From Nodularia sphaerocarpa UHCC 0038 (GTDB taxonomy: Bacteria; Cyanobacteriota; Cyanobacteriia; Cyanobacteriales; Nostocaceae): a stretch of 64,000 nucleotides of DNA. Position 1 is the first letter of the stretch. Each line of letters opens with the position of its first letter. The stretch is taken from assembly GCF_022376295.1 (NCBI RefSeq), contig NZ_CP060140.1:4406356-4470355 (forward strand), read 5' to 3'. The notes beneath the pieces are model-generated. The model was not told the DNA's origin and did not search any database. It saw nothing but the letters and a program-made list of their open reading frames with translations. Of the stretch, positions 1 to 8,519 are shown one piece after another. The position numbers and the translations under genes were made by a program.

Positions 1-970
1 GTAGGAATTTGGGAGTTTTAGAGTTGGCGATCGCTGCCAATTTTTCGTTATTCTGGATACATACATCCAAACGCTGATAAAACTCTGGATTCTCTACATC
101 CAGCATCAAAGGAAAGACTCTACCCGCATTTTCATTGGTCTTTTTAATTACATGGATGTCGTATTCTCGCGCATCCAATCCAATGGAAGCATAAAAGTCT
201 TTACGCTGGATGTCATTGAGATACATCGTCGCAAACACTGACAACAGGAAGAACCGACTCCAAAGTTTTGCCTTCCAATCATTCAACATTTGGGGCTGGG
301 ATCTCATAATCGCGTCAAAGAAATCTCCGTGACGGTTTTCATCCTGACACCAGTTTTCAAAGAACCGGAAAATTGGATAAATTCTATCTTCAGGATTTGC
401 TTCTAAATGACGATAAATTGTGATATAGCGCCAATAACCAATTTTTTCTGAAAGATACGTAGCGTAGAATATGAATTTTGGCTTAAAGAAGGTATAGGAG
501 CGACTCTTGGTCAAAAACCCTAAATCTAGGGACAGATTGAAATCTGACATCGCTTTGTTCAAAAAGCCTGCATGACGAGCTTCATCTCGTGACATCAGGT
601 TAAAGCACTCAGCTAATACTGGGCTGTTTCCCTTCAAACGGCGGCCGAGTTCTTTATACAGCAAAAATCCCGAAAATTCTGCTGTGCAAGAACGTTCGAG
701 GAATTCGACAAATAATTGGCGAGTTTCTCCGTCAATGTGATCCCAGGATTGCTCAAACTCGGCATCTCTGACGAAGTGATGGCGGTTGTAGTCAACACGG
801 AACTCTTCGAGAATGGCTTGTAACTCGTCTTCGTTGACGGATATATCCATCCGTGCCATTTCATCAAAGTCGGTGGTGTAAAACCGGGGTGTTAACAGGG
901 TTTCTTTAGCCGGGGTTTTCACACCTGGCCGCATTTCTTCAAAGCCTGGTTTTTTGAGGGAATCTACCAT
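1..970 (-). CDS. acsF: Mg-protoporphyrin IX monomethyl ester (oxidative) cyclase, partial
   Basis: This is the aerobic cyclase that forms the isocyclic ring E of chlorophyll, a membrane-associated diiron enzyme. The frame opens at ATG 970-968 (MVDSLKKPGFEEMRPG) and runs off the left window edge after about 323 codons, so the C-terminus is missing. Diiron ligand motifs are visible: Glu98 in TAEFSGF, the E-x2-H motif SRDEARHAGF at about 130-133, and a second one in DENRHGDF. The N-terminal part is intact and matches the cyanobacterial AcsF (CycI/ChlA) pattern. Some cyanobacteria carry a second paralogue for low oxygen (ChlA-II); the sequence alone does not tell me which paralogue this is. Confidence 0.93.
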   Translation of the reverse strand, partial: MVDSLKKPGFEEMRPGVKTPAKETLLTPRFYTTDFDEMARMDISVNEDELQAILEEFRVDYNRHHFVRDAEFEQSWDHIDGETRQLFVEFLERSCTAEFSGFLLYKELGRRLKGNSPVLAECFNLMSRDEARHAGFLNKAMSDFNLSLDLGFLTKSRSYTFFKPKFIFYATYLSEKIGYWRYITIYRHLEANPEDRIYPIFRFFENWCQDENRHGDFFDAIMRSQPQMLNDWKAKLWSRFFLLSVFATMYLNDIQRKDFYASIGLDAREYDIHVIKKTNENAGRVFPLMLDVENPEFYQRLDVCIQNNEKLAAIANSKTPKFL

Positions 971-1540
971 GTTTTAATTGCTCTTTTGTCTTTAGGATCT
1001 TGAGTACACCAACAGAGCTAATACCAATTTGTAGTTCAGAATCTTCAGACTCTATCAGGGTTTCCCCATGATTGTATCTGTAGCATCCTGTTTCCAACGA
1101 GTATCAGGGTCATGCTCTGACAAGGCGCAGGAGACGAGAATAATTTATTTGTATAAAACTCAGTCTACCAATATGCAGCCTAGAATTTAGTATATAAAAA
1201 GTTAAGAGTTGCAACAATATCTCAACGCCCAAGGAACCAAGAAGCAAAAATTGGTAGTCAGATCCATAATGATCCTATCCCCGTTAAAAAGTTTGTTAAA
1301 GTCTGGTTAGGGGTCAATATTCACAAAATATTCCTATTTATGTAATTTATTGTGGTTTTTATTACAATAGGATCAAGTGATTTTTCAGAAGTTGTTCACT
1401 TAAAATCAAGAAATATTCCCTGAATGAGATGATGACTAAAGACTATTAAATTGTTCTGGCTGAACGTGCTGATTTGCAATCAAACAGCATCAACAATCCA
1501 TCTTCAACAACAAGATAAAATCCAAAGGGTTGAAAACAAG
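971..1540. other. Intergenic region between divergent acsF and TM2 gene
   Basis: This 570-base AT-rich gap separates the divergent acsF and TM2-protein genes and should hold both promoters. I see no gene, no strong inverted repeat and no recognisable known operator in it. An in-frame TTG at 1451 would extend the TM2 gene by 30 codons into this gap, but those codons look non-coding. Confidence 0.5.
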
Positions 1541-2038
1541 ATGAATCCTGAGAACAATCAGCATAAAGACCGCCTTCTTGTCTCTTATATTTTGAGTGCA
1601 GCTTTATTTTTCGGACTAGGAGGACTGCATCGTTTATACAATGGCAAAATAGGCACTGGTCTTTTGTGGTTATTTACTGGCGGTGTGTTTGGGATTGGGC
1701 AATTTGTGGATCTGATGCTGATTCCTAATATGGTTGATGAGTACGAACAGAACCTTAGAGCCAAAGCTGGTTTATCTTCCTTGGGTGTACCTGTAAATAA
1801 ACAGGTGGTCGCTTCTCAAGTCTACCGCCCAACTGGTAATAAACTGATGATGGAACTGCTGCAAGCCGCAGAAAGCAAGGGCGGGAGTTTGACTGTGACT
1901 CAAGGTGTGAGTGCCACAGGCGCAGGCTTTGGGGAAGTGGAAGCTATTCTTAAGGAAATGTTGAAATCAGGGTATGTGAGGATAGGCAACGACCCCATTA
2001 CAGGAGCCGTTACTTATTACTTCGATGAACTTAACTAA
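1541..2038 (+). CDS. TM2-domain membrane protein
   Basis: A 165-residue protein with the TM2 signature: after a hydrophilic start (MNPENNQHKDRLL) come two membrane segments, SYILSAALFFGLGGLHRLY and GTGLLWLFTGGVFGIGQFVDL, joined by a short loop (NGK). The GxHRLY...K.GxG pattern is typical of TM2 proteins. The C-terminal half is soluble and ends in a winged-helix-like stretch (LTVTQGVSATGAGFGEVEAILKEM). I chose ATG 1541; the frame is open back to a TTG at 1451, but that extension looks unlike TM2 proteins. Function in cyanobacteria is unknown. The stop overlaps the convergent DUF2996 gene by 4 bases. Confidence 0.75.
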   Translation: MNPENNQHKDRLLVSYILSAALFFGLGGLHRLYNGKIGTGLLWLFTGGVFGIGQFVDLMLIPNMVDEYEQNLRAKAGLSSLGVPVNKQVVASQVYRPTGNKLMMELLQAAESKGGSLTVTQGVSATGAGFGEVEAILKEMLKSGYVRIGNDPITGAVTYYFDELN

Positions 2039-2664
2039 TTTCTACCTAGCCATTTTTGACCATTCAAACGCTGCACTAAACCAAATACTAAAAGGTCTAG
2101 TGTAATTTTGCGCTCATCAATTAAGAATGACTCAAGTGTGCTAGGTTTTTTACCTTCGTTACAAGAAAAGCCCTTCTGCCCGGTAATACTTTCGTCTGGG
2201 AAATACAAGTTAAACTGGCGTTGACCATTTTGCCAACTGCCGATGATTTGCCAGCATTCTTCGGCTGACTGAAAGCCAGCGATGGGAAGTTTCTGTTTCG
2301 CAAAAGCCAGCTGCAAGTCTTCTACACCTTCGTCGGCGATCGCCTTTTGCAAAGTTGGCAAGTAGTGTTGCTCCATAAACTCTACAAAGGGCTTATCTTC
2401 CAACGCTGGCGGTTTTTCCTTTTTAGCGGCTTTGGCTGCGGCTGGGGGCTTTTCTGCCTTTGGTGGTGCTGTTTTTGTCGTAGCGGCGTTGGGGTTAACT
2501 TCTGGGTTCGCTGCTTTGGGATCTGGCGTGTTGGCAGTAGGGATATCTGTTGCTACTGGTTCGTTAGTGCTGGGAACATTTACTTGGGCTACAGTGGGAG
2601 CCTGTTTGTCAACAGTGCTGGGAGCCACTTCTCCCCCTTGATTGTGATTTTTGTCTTCTGCCAT
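2035..2664 (-). CDS. DUF2996-family protein
   Basis: A 209-residue soluble protein in two parts. Residues 1-90 are a low-complexity linker rich in Ala, Pro, Lys and Thr. Residues 90-209 form a compact domain (FVEFMEQHYLPTLQKAI, then a conserved CWQIIGSWQNG and FNLYFPDE) that I recognise as the cyanobacterial DUF2996 family. No signal peptide or membrane segment is present. The family is found almost only in cyanobacteria and has no assigned reaction; I do not propose one. The gene is convergent with the TM2 gene, overlapping by 4 bases. The family call is from memory of the pattern, not a profile search. Confidence 0.7.
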   Translation of the reverse strand: MAEDKNHNQGGEVAPSTVDKQAPTVAQVNVPSTNEPVATDIPTANTPDPKAANPEVNPNAATTKTAPPKAEKPPAAAKAAKKEKPPALEDKPFVEFMEQHYLPTLQKAIADEGVEDLQLAFAKQKLPIAGFQSAEECWQIIGSWQNGQRQFNLYFPDESITGQKGFSCNEGKKPSTLESFLIDERKITLDLLVFGLVQRLNGQKWLGRN

Positions 2665-2778
2665 TGCTCAGGTCAATCCTTTGTCTAGCGTTGGGCGCGA
2701 TTTTACCTTCATTTTGACATAGGAGCGCTTGGCGATCGCTGTAAACTATAAAGTGTAACTAAAACTTCCATCCATCCC

Positions 2779-2947
2779 ATGAAGCCTTTGCAAGAATACA
2801 CCACTGTTATTCGTCCCGATGACAATGGCACATTTGTGGCTTATGTCCGGTGCGATTGTGGGTTGTCACGCTTGGGGAAAAACACCAGATGAAGCCCGCG
2901 CCGAACTCGTTTATGTGTTTGAAATGATTCAGGAAGAATACGAATAA
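2779..2947 (+). pseudogene. HicB-like antitoxin, frameshifted
   Basis: The start reads MKPLQEYTTVIRPDDNGTFV and then AYVR, the N-terminus of a small HicB/UPF0150-type protein. The expected continuation (AIVGCHAWGKTPDEARAEL, ending FEMIQEEYE) is found one base out of frame, from about 2852 to the stop at 2945-2947. The total is 169 bases, 3n+1, so one inserted base near 2848-2852 explains the break. No hicA-like toxin reading frame lies beside it. HicB proteins are degenerate RNase-H-fold antitoxins; many cyanobacterial copies are solitary. It is either a decayed gene or a sequencing error in an intact 55-residue gene. Confidence 0.6.
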
Positions 2948-2993
2948 TATTTAGACATCGACCGAATTTAAATATGTGTAATCCATAACCATT

Positions 2994-3021
2994 GTAGAGA
3001 CGTTGCATGCAACGTCTCTAC
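2994..3021. repeat. 28-bp perfect palindrome, GTAG...CTAC family
   Basis: Each arm is GTAGAGACGTTGCA and the two 14-base arms are perfect reverse complements with no loop. A near-identical palindrome at 39958-39985 differs only in the middle, where both arms changed together. It lies between the broken hicB-like gene and the sulfur-carrier gene and could fold in RNA from either strand. Confidence 0.85.
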
Positions 3022-3066
3022 ATTTTTTGTCACCAGATGATTCTTTGTCACCAGATGTATATTGAA

Positions 3067-3342
3067 TCAACCACCAGCGACAGCTGGAACAATACTGACT
3101 TCATCACCATCTTTGAGTGGTGTCTCTATCCCATCTAAAAAGCGGATATCTTCGCTATTCACATAGAAATTTAAAAAGCGCCGGGCTTGTCCTTTTTCGT
3201 CACATAACCGAGCTTTGATTCCAGGGCAGTTTTGCTCTAGAGAATCGAACAGTTCGGAAACATTACTACCACTACAGCTCAGGGTAGCTTGGTTATTTGT
3301 GAATTTTTGCAGCGCCGTGGGAACTAAAACTTTAACAGCCAT
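3067..3342 (-). CDS. CysO/MoaD-like ubiquitin-fold sulfur carrier
   Basis: A 91-residue beta-grasp sulfur-carrier protein ending in the diagnostic Gly-Gly (VSIVPAVAGG). The C-terminal glycine is activated as a thiocarboxylate in this family. Motifs FLNFYVNSEDIRFLDG and DGDEVSIVPAVAGG look more like mycobacterial CysO than like molybdopterin MoaD. It lies 117 bases downstream of thrC on the same strand, a pairing seen in several bacterial groups, so a role in sulfur transfer connected to threonine/homoserine metabolism is an inference. A separate MoaD-like gene lies at 5585-5845, so the two paralogues probably serve different partners. No E1-like or CysM-like partner is in the window. Confidence 0.8.
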   Translation of the reverse strand: MAVKVLVPTALQKFTNNQATLSCSGSNVSELFDSLEQNCPGIKARLCDEKGQARRFLNFYVNSEDIRFLDGIETPLKDGDEVSIVPAVAGG

Positions 3343-3415
3343 AGAAGTAAAAATTTAGGAGTGAAAGGGGAGAGTTAAGAGTACAGTTAGCAGTTGAAAG
3401 TAAATATACCACGGG

Positions 3416-3443
3416 GTAGGGGCGCAAGGCCTTGCGCCCCTAC
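3416..3443. repeat. 28-bp perfect palindrome, GTAG...CTAC family
   Basis: Arms of 14 bases, GTAGGGGCGCAAGG and its exact reverse complement. It has the same length and the same GTAG/CTAC ends as the palindromes at 2994 and 39958 but a GC-rich interior. It lies between thrC and the sulfur-carrier gene, where it could act as a terminator or a processing hairpin; that role is inference. Confidence 0.85.
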
Positions 3444-3459
3444 GACTCACAACTTCTAA

Positions 3460-4764
3460 CTATACGAGGACTTGTTGCCATTCCAAGCGGTCAAGTGTAC
3501 GAGAGCGCTCTAAGGCACGTTCAAAGCTATCTAGTTTAGCATCAATTGTCAACGGTTCGCCGACGTAGCCTTGGACTGCTTCTTGGGTTTTCAAACCATT
3601 ACCAGTGATGTAAACTACTGTAGTTTCATCTGGGTCAATCTTGCCGGCTTCGACTAATTTTTTCAGCACAGCAATGGTTGTACCACCTGCTGTTTCTGTG
3701 AAAATGCCTTCGGTTTCTGCTAGTAGCTTGATGCCTTCAATAATTTCGGCATCATTGACTGACTCAATATTACCGCCAGTTTTCTTGGCTAACTCAACTG
3801 CATAAATACCGTCGGCGGGATTACCAATTGCCAGTGATTTAGCAATTGTATTCGGTTTGACTGGTTTAATAAAGTCGCGCCCTTCTTTAAATGCTTGGGC
3901 GATGGGTGAACAACCTTCGGGTTGAGCGCCACTGAAACGAACATCTTTGGCTTCCACTAAACCGACTTCCACAAATTCTTGGAAACCTTTATAAATTTTG
4001 GTGAATAGTGAACCAGAGGCCAGGGGTGCAACTACATGATCTGGTAGTTCCCAACCGAGTTGTTCTGCAACTTCAAAGCCTAGAGTTTTGGAACCTTCAG
4101 AATAATAAGGACGTAAATTAATATTGACAAAACCCCAGCCGTGTGTATTAGCGACTTCTGAGCAGAGACGATTTACCTGATCGTAGTTGCCCTTGACTGC
4201 CATCAGTGTAGGACTGTAGATTAAGCTACCCAGGATTTTACCTGCTTCTAAGTCTGCGGGGATGAATACACAACAATCTAAACCGGCATGAGCGGCGATC
4301 GCAGCTGTAGAATTTGCCAAGTTACCAGTGCTAGCACAGGAAACAGTGGTGAAACCCAATTCACGCGCTCGGCTGAGAGCCACTGACACCACCCGATCTT
4401 TAAAGCTCAGGGTGGGCATATTTACCGCATCATTTTTAATATAAAGCTTATTTAAACCCAGGCGACGAGCCAGGCGGTGGGAACGTACCAGGGGAGTCAT
4501 ACCTGTTCCCACATCAATTACATTGTCAGTTGCGACGGGCAGAAAGGGACGGTAGCGCCATATTGAATTGGGACCGGCGGCAATTTTTTCACGAGTAATC
4601 GTCAGACGTAACTCACTGAAATCATACTTGACTTCCAGTGGACCAAAGCATAACTCACAGACATGACTGGCTTTAAGTTCGTATTCTGTACCACATTCTT
4701 TACACTTTAAAGCTTTGAGAGTCGAAGTTGTTGATTGGGTATCTTTGGTGATTGCCTGAGTCAT
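3460..4764 (-). CDS. thrC: Threonine synthase
   Basis: A PLP enzyme of the fold-type II class that converts O-phosphohomoserine to threonine in the cytoplasm. I chose ATG 4764 (MTQAITKDTQSTTS), giving 434 residues; the frame stays open to 4881, but that extension contains a perfect hairpin and reads unlike a protein. Visible features: an N-terminal zinc-ribbon-like region (LKCKECGTEYEL...CELCFGPLEV), the PLP-lysine context PTLSFKDRVVSVALS, the phosphate-binding CASTGNLANSTAAIAAHAG and TETAGGTTIAVL near the C-terminus. This is the short, plant-like/cyanobacterial type. It is followed by the CysO-like carrier gene. Confidence 0.95.
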   Translation of the reverse strand: MTQAITKDTQSTTSTLKALKCKECGTEYELKASHVCELCFGPLEVKYDFSELRLTITREKIAAGPNSIWRYRPFLPVATDNVIDVGTGMTPLVRSHRLARRLGLNKLYIKNDAVNMPTLSFKDRVVSVALSRARELGFTTVSCASTGNLANSTAAIAAHAGLDCCVFIPADLEAGKILGSLIYSPTLMAVKGNYDQVNRLCSEVANTHGWGFVNINLRPYYSEGSKTLGFEVAEQLGWELPDHVVAPLASGSLFTKIYKGFQEFVEVGLVEAKDVRFSGAQPEGCSPIAQAFKEGRDFIKPVKPNTIAKSLAIGNPADGIYAVELAKKTGGNIESVNDAEIIEGIKLLAETEGIFTETAGGTTIAVLKKLVEAGKIDPDETTVVYITGNGLKTQEAVQGYVGEPLTIDAKLDSFERALERSRTLDRLEWQQVLV

Positions 4765-5069
4765 AAATGAAGCCTTCCCTGTTTGTCCGTCAACTGTCGT
4801 CTGATAGTAACACGAGTCAAAATACACGTCAAACATACCCGACTTTTTTTGTCGGGTATAGTGGTGTAATTTATCCGACATTCAGGTTTAACACGGAAGA
4901 AATCCTTTAGATAGAGGAGTAAATCAGGCATCACACACCATTAGTCAGAGGAGAAGGGACTTCTGACTGATTAGGATGGAATTGAGGACATGAAAAGCCT
5001 TGAAACACTAAGAGCGGGACTTGCTCGGTGCGTTCCACCCTTGCTCACTCAAGGCATTTGAAAGGAGCG
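4765..5069. other. Divergent intergenic region thrC / DUF2267 gene
   Basis: Besides the hairpin at 4835-4859 it holds a second imperfect stem, GTCAGAGG (4944-4951) with CTTCTGAC (4960-4967). The DUF2267 gene has a clear ribosome binding site at its right end. No further gene is seen. Confidence 0.5.
4835..4859 (-). promoter_or_regulatory. Hairpin in the thrC 5' region
   Basis: A perfect 9-bp inverted repeat, ATACCCGAC and GTCGGGTAT, with a 7-base loop (T on the plus strand, A on the minus strand). It sits 71-95 bases upstream of the preferred thrC start. On the thrC strand the loop is all A and no U tract follows, so it is not a standard terminator. A leader structure or operator is possible. 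Confidence 0.5.
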
Positions 5070-5519
5070 ATGGCTATGACAATGACAGGACTGGATATTT
5101 TTGATACAACAGTTCAGACGACAATTCCTTGGGTAAATGACTTGTGTAATAAGCTGGGCTGGGAAAGTAAGCACCAAGTATTTCAGGCGTTACGTGCCAC
5201 ATTACACGCCCTGCGCGATCGCCTAACGGTCGCAGAAGCCTCACATTTAGGAGCGCAGTTACCCATTCTCTTAGGGGGATTTTATTACGAAAACTGGCGA
5301 CCTGGAGCAACTCCCACTAAAGAAAGGAATAAAGAGGCATTTTTACAGCATATCCGTGATTATTTCCGCAACATTGACCCGGAAATTGATGCGGAGCGTG
5401 TGGTGCGTGCAGTATTCCAGCTACTGACGGAACGCATTACCAGAGGTGAAATTGATGATGTGGTCAATATGATGCCGCCGGCTTTGCGAGAACTTTGGCC
5501 TGAAGAAGTACGAGTTTAA
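5070..5519 (+). CDS. DUF2267-family protein
   Basis: A 149-residue soluble protein of the DUF2267 family (MTMTGLDIFDTTVQTTIPWV..., ALRATLHALRDRLTVAEASHLGAQLP, GFYYENWRP). It looks helical throughout, without signal peptide or membrane segment. I chose ATG 5070 because GGAG stands five bases upstream; an upstream GTG at 5028 is in frame but lacks a site. DUF2267 proteins are often stress-associated, but no biochemical function is assigned to them and none is proposed here. The gene converges on moaD with a shared hairpin terminator between them. Confidence 0.75.
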   Translation: MAMTMTGLDIFDTTVQTTIPWVNDLCNKLGWESKHQVFQALRATLHALRDRLTVAEASHLGAQLPILLGGFYYENWRPGATPTKERNKEAFLQHIRDYFRNIDPEIDAERVVRAVFQLLTERITRGEIDDVVNMMPPALRELWPEEVRV

Positions 5520-5548
5520 TTTAATCAAATATAGAACCTCACCCCCAA

Positions 5549-5573
5549 CCCCTCTCCTGATTAAGGAGAGGGG
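5549..5573. terminator. Bidirectional hairpin between convergent genes
   Basis: A 10-bp perfect stem, CCCCTCTCCT and AGGAGAGGGG, around a 5-base loop, placed in the 65-base gap between the DUF2267 gene and moaD. It belongs to a common Nostocales repeat type (a related hairpin is at 35191-35213). U tracts are weak, so termination is inferred from position. Confidence 0.55.
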
Positions 5574-5584
5574 AGACTTCAGTA

Positions 5585-5845
5585 TTAGCCTCCACTTACA
5601 GGTGGAATTAGCACCACTTCATCGCCATCTTGCAGTAGGCTGTCTGGTTCGACAAATATTAAATTAATGCCAAAACGGGTGATTTCACGCCATTGGCTGA
5701 GTTCTGGGTGTTCGGCAATCAGGCGATCGCACACTGCCCTTACTGCTGTACTATGAGGAAATTCCAGTATTAGTTCTGAGACTCCATAGGCTTCTTGGTA
5801 AGCTGCAAATAACTTGACTGTAACCGTAATTCTAGACTGGGACAT
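5585..5845 (-). CDS. moaD: Molybdopterin synthase small subunit-like protein MoaD
   Basis: An 86-residue beta-grasp protein ending in Gly-Gly (DGDEVVLIPPVSGG), with the MoaD-like beginning ITVTVKLFAAYQEAYG and the central ELILEFPHSTAVRAV. In molybdenum cofactor biosynthesis the C-terminal thiocarboxylate of MoaD donates sulfur to precursor Z inside the MoaD-MoaE complex. No other moa gene is in the window, so it is solitary here. It lies 52 bases downstream of the usher-like gene on the same strand but is unlikely to share its role. Confidence 0.8.
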   Translation of the reverse strand: MSQSRITVTVKLFAAYQEAYGVSELILEFPHSTAVRAVCDRLIAEHPELSQWREITRFGINLIFVEPDSLLQDGDEVVLIPPVSGG

Positions 5846-5897
5846 AAAAAAATAATCAGAATAGGTTCTTAGTTTGAACTAGGAAACACTCTAGACG

Positions 5898-8519
5898 TTA
5901 TTTTGTCTGAATTTGCAGTTCTTGATAAGGTGGCGATTCTGCATCTAGTTTGATTATCTGAGTGGATTTGCCATTGATGACCAAGGTGTATTCTCCTTGT
6001 TGCAAACCTTCTAAATAATACACCCCAGCAGTGTTAGTTACAGAAAAACTGCGTTGGACTGTATCTGTTGATATGGCTTCTACTCTTGCTCCTGCGAGGG
6101 CATTACCTTCAGCATTTGTAACTACACCAGAAAAACTGTAAGATTGAGTTAAGGGTATGATTACACGAGTATAACTACCAGCGACTACATTGACTGCAAA
6201 AGCATCAGTTTCCGCTCTCCAGTCGGGAGGAAAACCAGCCGGATCAACGTCAATACGATATTTTCCTGGTGTGAGGCGTAATTTAGTGCGATCGCTTCCC
6301 ACTTCTGCACGTAAACTTTTCACAGGTTGGTTATTAACTAACAGCATCGCCCCTTCTGGATCTGTATAATATTCTTCCCCTGGGTCGTGTTTGCCGTTGT
6401 TATTTTTATCCAGAAATGTTTTAATTAATAATCCGCCTTGGGTGCGTAAATAATTAGAACGGCGATCGCCTGGACTAATACCCCCTTGAAAGTTTAAACT
6501 AGAAACTAAATCAATACTAAAACTTGATTGATTAGAAGTGAGGGAGACACCTTGATAACGTCCCCGCAATAACACACCCGGTAATACTGTCGTTCCCAGA
6601 GAAGCCACTAAGCCGTTACCCTGTGAACCCATACCGTAACCTGCTTGTGCTTCCCAGACATAGTTACCATCACTAGCTCGCTCATCAGAACGATATCGCC
6701 AACCCAGAGTTAATAAATCATCACCGCTATTTTGAGCGCGGGTTTCGTAATTGAACAACAACGAATGTCCCAAATTCAAAAAGCTGCTCTTCGACAAGTT
6801 ATAACTAAGTTCAGAAAAAGTCCCGACTTCATTACCTCGCTGGTTCAGTTCCAGTTGTCCAAAACGTTGCAGCAAATTCCAGCGAAAGTTGCTTTCGGTA
6901 TCTAGACTAGCACGAGCGAAGGTAAAAAAACTTTTACGACTATAATTAACTTGCAAACCCCCAGAAGTAGGATTACGACTGTCAGTAGTCGCAAATAAGC
7001 TCAAACCACGTACCACATTCCAGTTAACATTAAAACGATTAGAAAAGCGATCGCTGCTAAATGTCGCTCTTAAATTTTTAGTGGGTTCATAACGGATATT
7101 AGCAATTAAATCTAAGTCTGCACCACCGAGGGCGGAAACCGCAACCTCTAAGGGAAAATTATCAGGACGATAGAATAATTCTGCTAACCCTTGCAAAGAT
7201 TGATCATAGACACCACCCAAACCCAAAGTCAAGTTTTCTGATAAACCCCAACGTCCCGCCAAACCACCGCGAAAATCCGAAAAATTACCTAATAAACTGG
7301 GATTTAAAGCAGTAGCAACTTCTCTTTTCAAACCACCAGAAAAAATCCAAGCTGAAGCACCAGCCGGAATTTGTCCCGGTACTGTAGAAAAACTAGGATC
7401 ACGGATTTCTGGTGCTGCTGTCAATCTACCTTCAGGATAAATGAAAACTCTGTAATTAGAGTTAAAAGAACGGTTGTCAACTTTCACATCTTCAAAGCGG
7501 TAAATTCCCGAAGAATCAACAAAAATTTCTCCGAGAATTCTATTACCAAAACCTTGGACTAATTGTACTAAACTCCCCGGTTCGGCTCTACCAGTAATTG
7601 TGCGTCCAATTTGGGATGATTGCAATCTTTGACGAGGGTCCGAAGTTCCAGCCGAAAAGTTTTTTGGTGGTGTGAAACCTTGGCGTTGAATGTAAGTAAA
7701 TCCCCAATAGTCATCTGTTCCTAAACCTTGCCAAAAAGTCGGTTGTGAACCGAGAAATAAATCAGCTTGATCAGTTTGTCGGAGAAACTGCGCTTCGGAA
7801 ATTCTCCATTGATCTATACTACCCAATTGTGGTTGATTTGTGCGAACAAACCAAGAACCATCAAAAATCGTCCCGACAGCCAAAAAATCTCCTGAAAAAT
7901 TTGTAGAACTGTTGGCGGAACCACTAGCAAATATTCTTTGCTCTGCTGCTGCGATATTGAATTTTTCTGGTGGGATTTCTGCTAATCCATCGAAGATTAA
8001 AGGTACTTCTGGTTCGCCAATGTTCCGACTAGATAAATTTAACCAAGGAACTTCTAAAACAACTGCATATTCAACAATATCAAAAGTGGTATCTACACCA
8101 AATATTTTTTTTAAATCAGCGATAGAAAAGACTAAACCCAACTCTGGATCATTGAGCAATGTTTGGGGATTAATCCGAGTCACAATTCCAGGCGATCGCA
8201 CCTCTAATTGCCCATCGGCTAAAGTGGTAACATTTAATCTTAAAACCTGAATAACAGTATCATAAGGTAACAACCAACTTTCAAAATTAATCGCCTGAGA
8301 ACCATCTTCTTTACCCCTAACTAACACCCCACGGATCACATTCCGATTACCAACGTTAACCCCCACAGGAAAAGTTGTAAAATCCTCAAATTGTTCAGTT
8401 AATTGGGCAGTATTTTCTGTTGGTGCAGTATTAGCATTAACTGGGTTTATAGTAATTGGATTCATCCAGGCGATCGCAGTTAGCACATAGCCACCCATTA
8501 TATATAAATTCTGCTTCAT
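5898..8519 (-). CDS. Usher-like outer membrane protein with C-terminal Ig/CarboxypepD-like domains
   Basis: An 873-residue exported protein with an N-terminal signal (MKQNLYIMGGYVLTAIAWM). Residues 60-200 resemble an usher N-terminal domain, about 300-345 carry an usher-plug-like segment (ITGRAEPGSLVQLVQGFG... GIYRFEDVKVD), and about 380-700 are alternating polar/aromatic strands as in a beta-barrel. The C-terminus has FLDKNNNGKHDPGEE and then a carboxypeptidase-regulatory-like domain (FSGVVTNAEGNALAGARVEA). In chaperone-usher pathways such a pore assembles and exports pilin subunits. It is last in a row with a PapD-like chaperone and three pilin-like genes. Barrel and domain limits are judged by eye; a non-usher porin role is not excluded. 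Confidence 0.72.
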   Translation of the reverse strand: MKQNLYIMGGYVLTAIAWMNPITINPVNANTAPTENTAQLTEQFEDFTTFPVGVNVGNRNVIRGVLVRGKEDGSQAINFESWLLPYDTVIQVLRLNVTTLADGQLEVRSPGIVTRINPQTLLNDPELGLVFSIADLKKIFGVDTTFDIVEYAVVLEVPWLNLSSRNIGEPEVPLIFDGLAEIPPEKFNIAAAEQRIFASGSANSSTNFSGDFLAVGTIFDGSWFVRTNQPQLGSIDQWRISEAQFLRQTDQADLFLGSQPTFWQGLGTDDYWGFTYIQRQGFTPPKNFSAGTSDPRQRLQSSQIGRTITGRAEPGSLVQLVQGFGNRILGEIFVDSSGIYRFEDVKVDNRSFNSNYRVFIYPEGRLTAAPEIRDPSFSTVPGQIPAGASAWIFSGGLKREVATALNPSLLGNFSDFRGGLAGRWGLSENLTLGLGGVYDQSLQGLAELFYRPDNFPLEVAVSALGGADLDLIANIRYEPTKNLRATFSSDRFSNRFNVNWNVVRGLSLFATTDSRNPTSGGLQVNYSRKSFFTFARASLDTESNFRWNLLQRFGQLELNQRGNEVGTFSELSYNLSKSSFLNLGHSLLFNYETRAQNSGDDLLTLGWRYRSDERASDGNYVWEAQAGYGMGSQGNGLVASLGTTVLPGVLLRGRYQGVSLTSNQSSFSIDLVSSLNFQGGISPGDRRSNYLRTQGGLLIKTFLDKNNNGKHDPGEEYYTDPEGAMLLVNNQPVKSLRAEVGSDRTKLRLTPGKYRIDVDPAGFPPDWRAETDAFAVNVVAGSYTRVIIPLTQSYSFSGVVTNAEGNALAGARVEAISTDTVQRSFSVTNTAGVYYLEGLQQGEYTLVINGKSTQIIKLDAESPPYQELQIQTK

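Noticed and set aside
634..867. Minus-strand open frame of 77 codons inside acsF
   Set aside because: It lies in another frame within the conserved acsF sequence and encodes no recognisable pattern.
2347..2688. Plus-strand open frame opposite the DUF2996 gene
   Set aside because: It is the antisense of the Ala/Pro-rich linker; composition (Trp, Cys, Phe-rich) is that of a shadow frame.
4765..4881. N-terminal extension of threonine synthase
   Set aside because: The 39 codons contain a perfect hairpin, and the family normally starts at the chosen ATG.
7840..8250. 136-codon plus-strand frame inside the usher-like gene
   Set aside because: It is antisense to a strong export-protein frame and has no ribosome binding site or family pattern.
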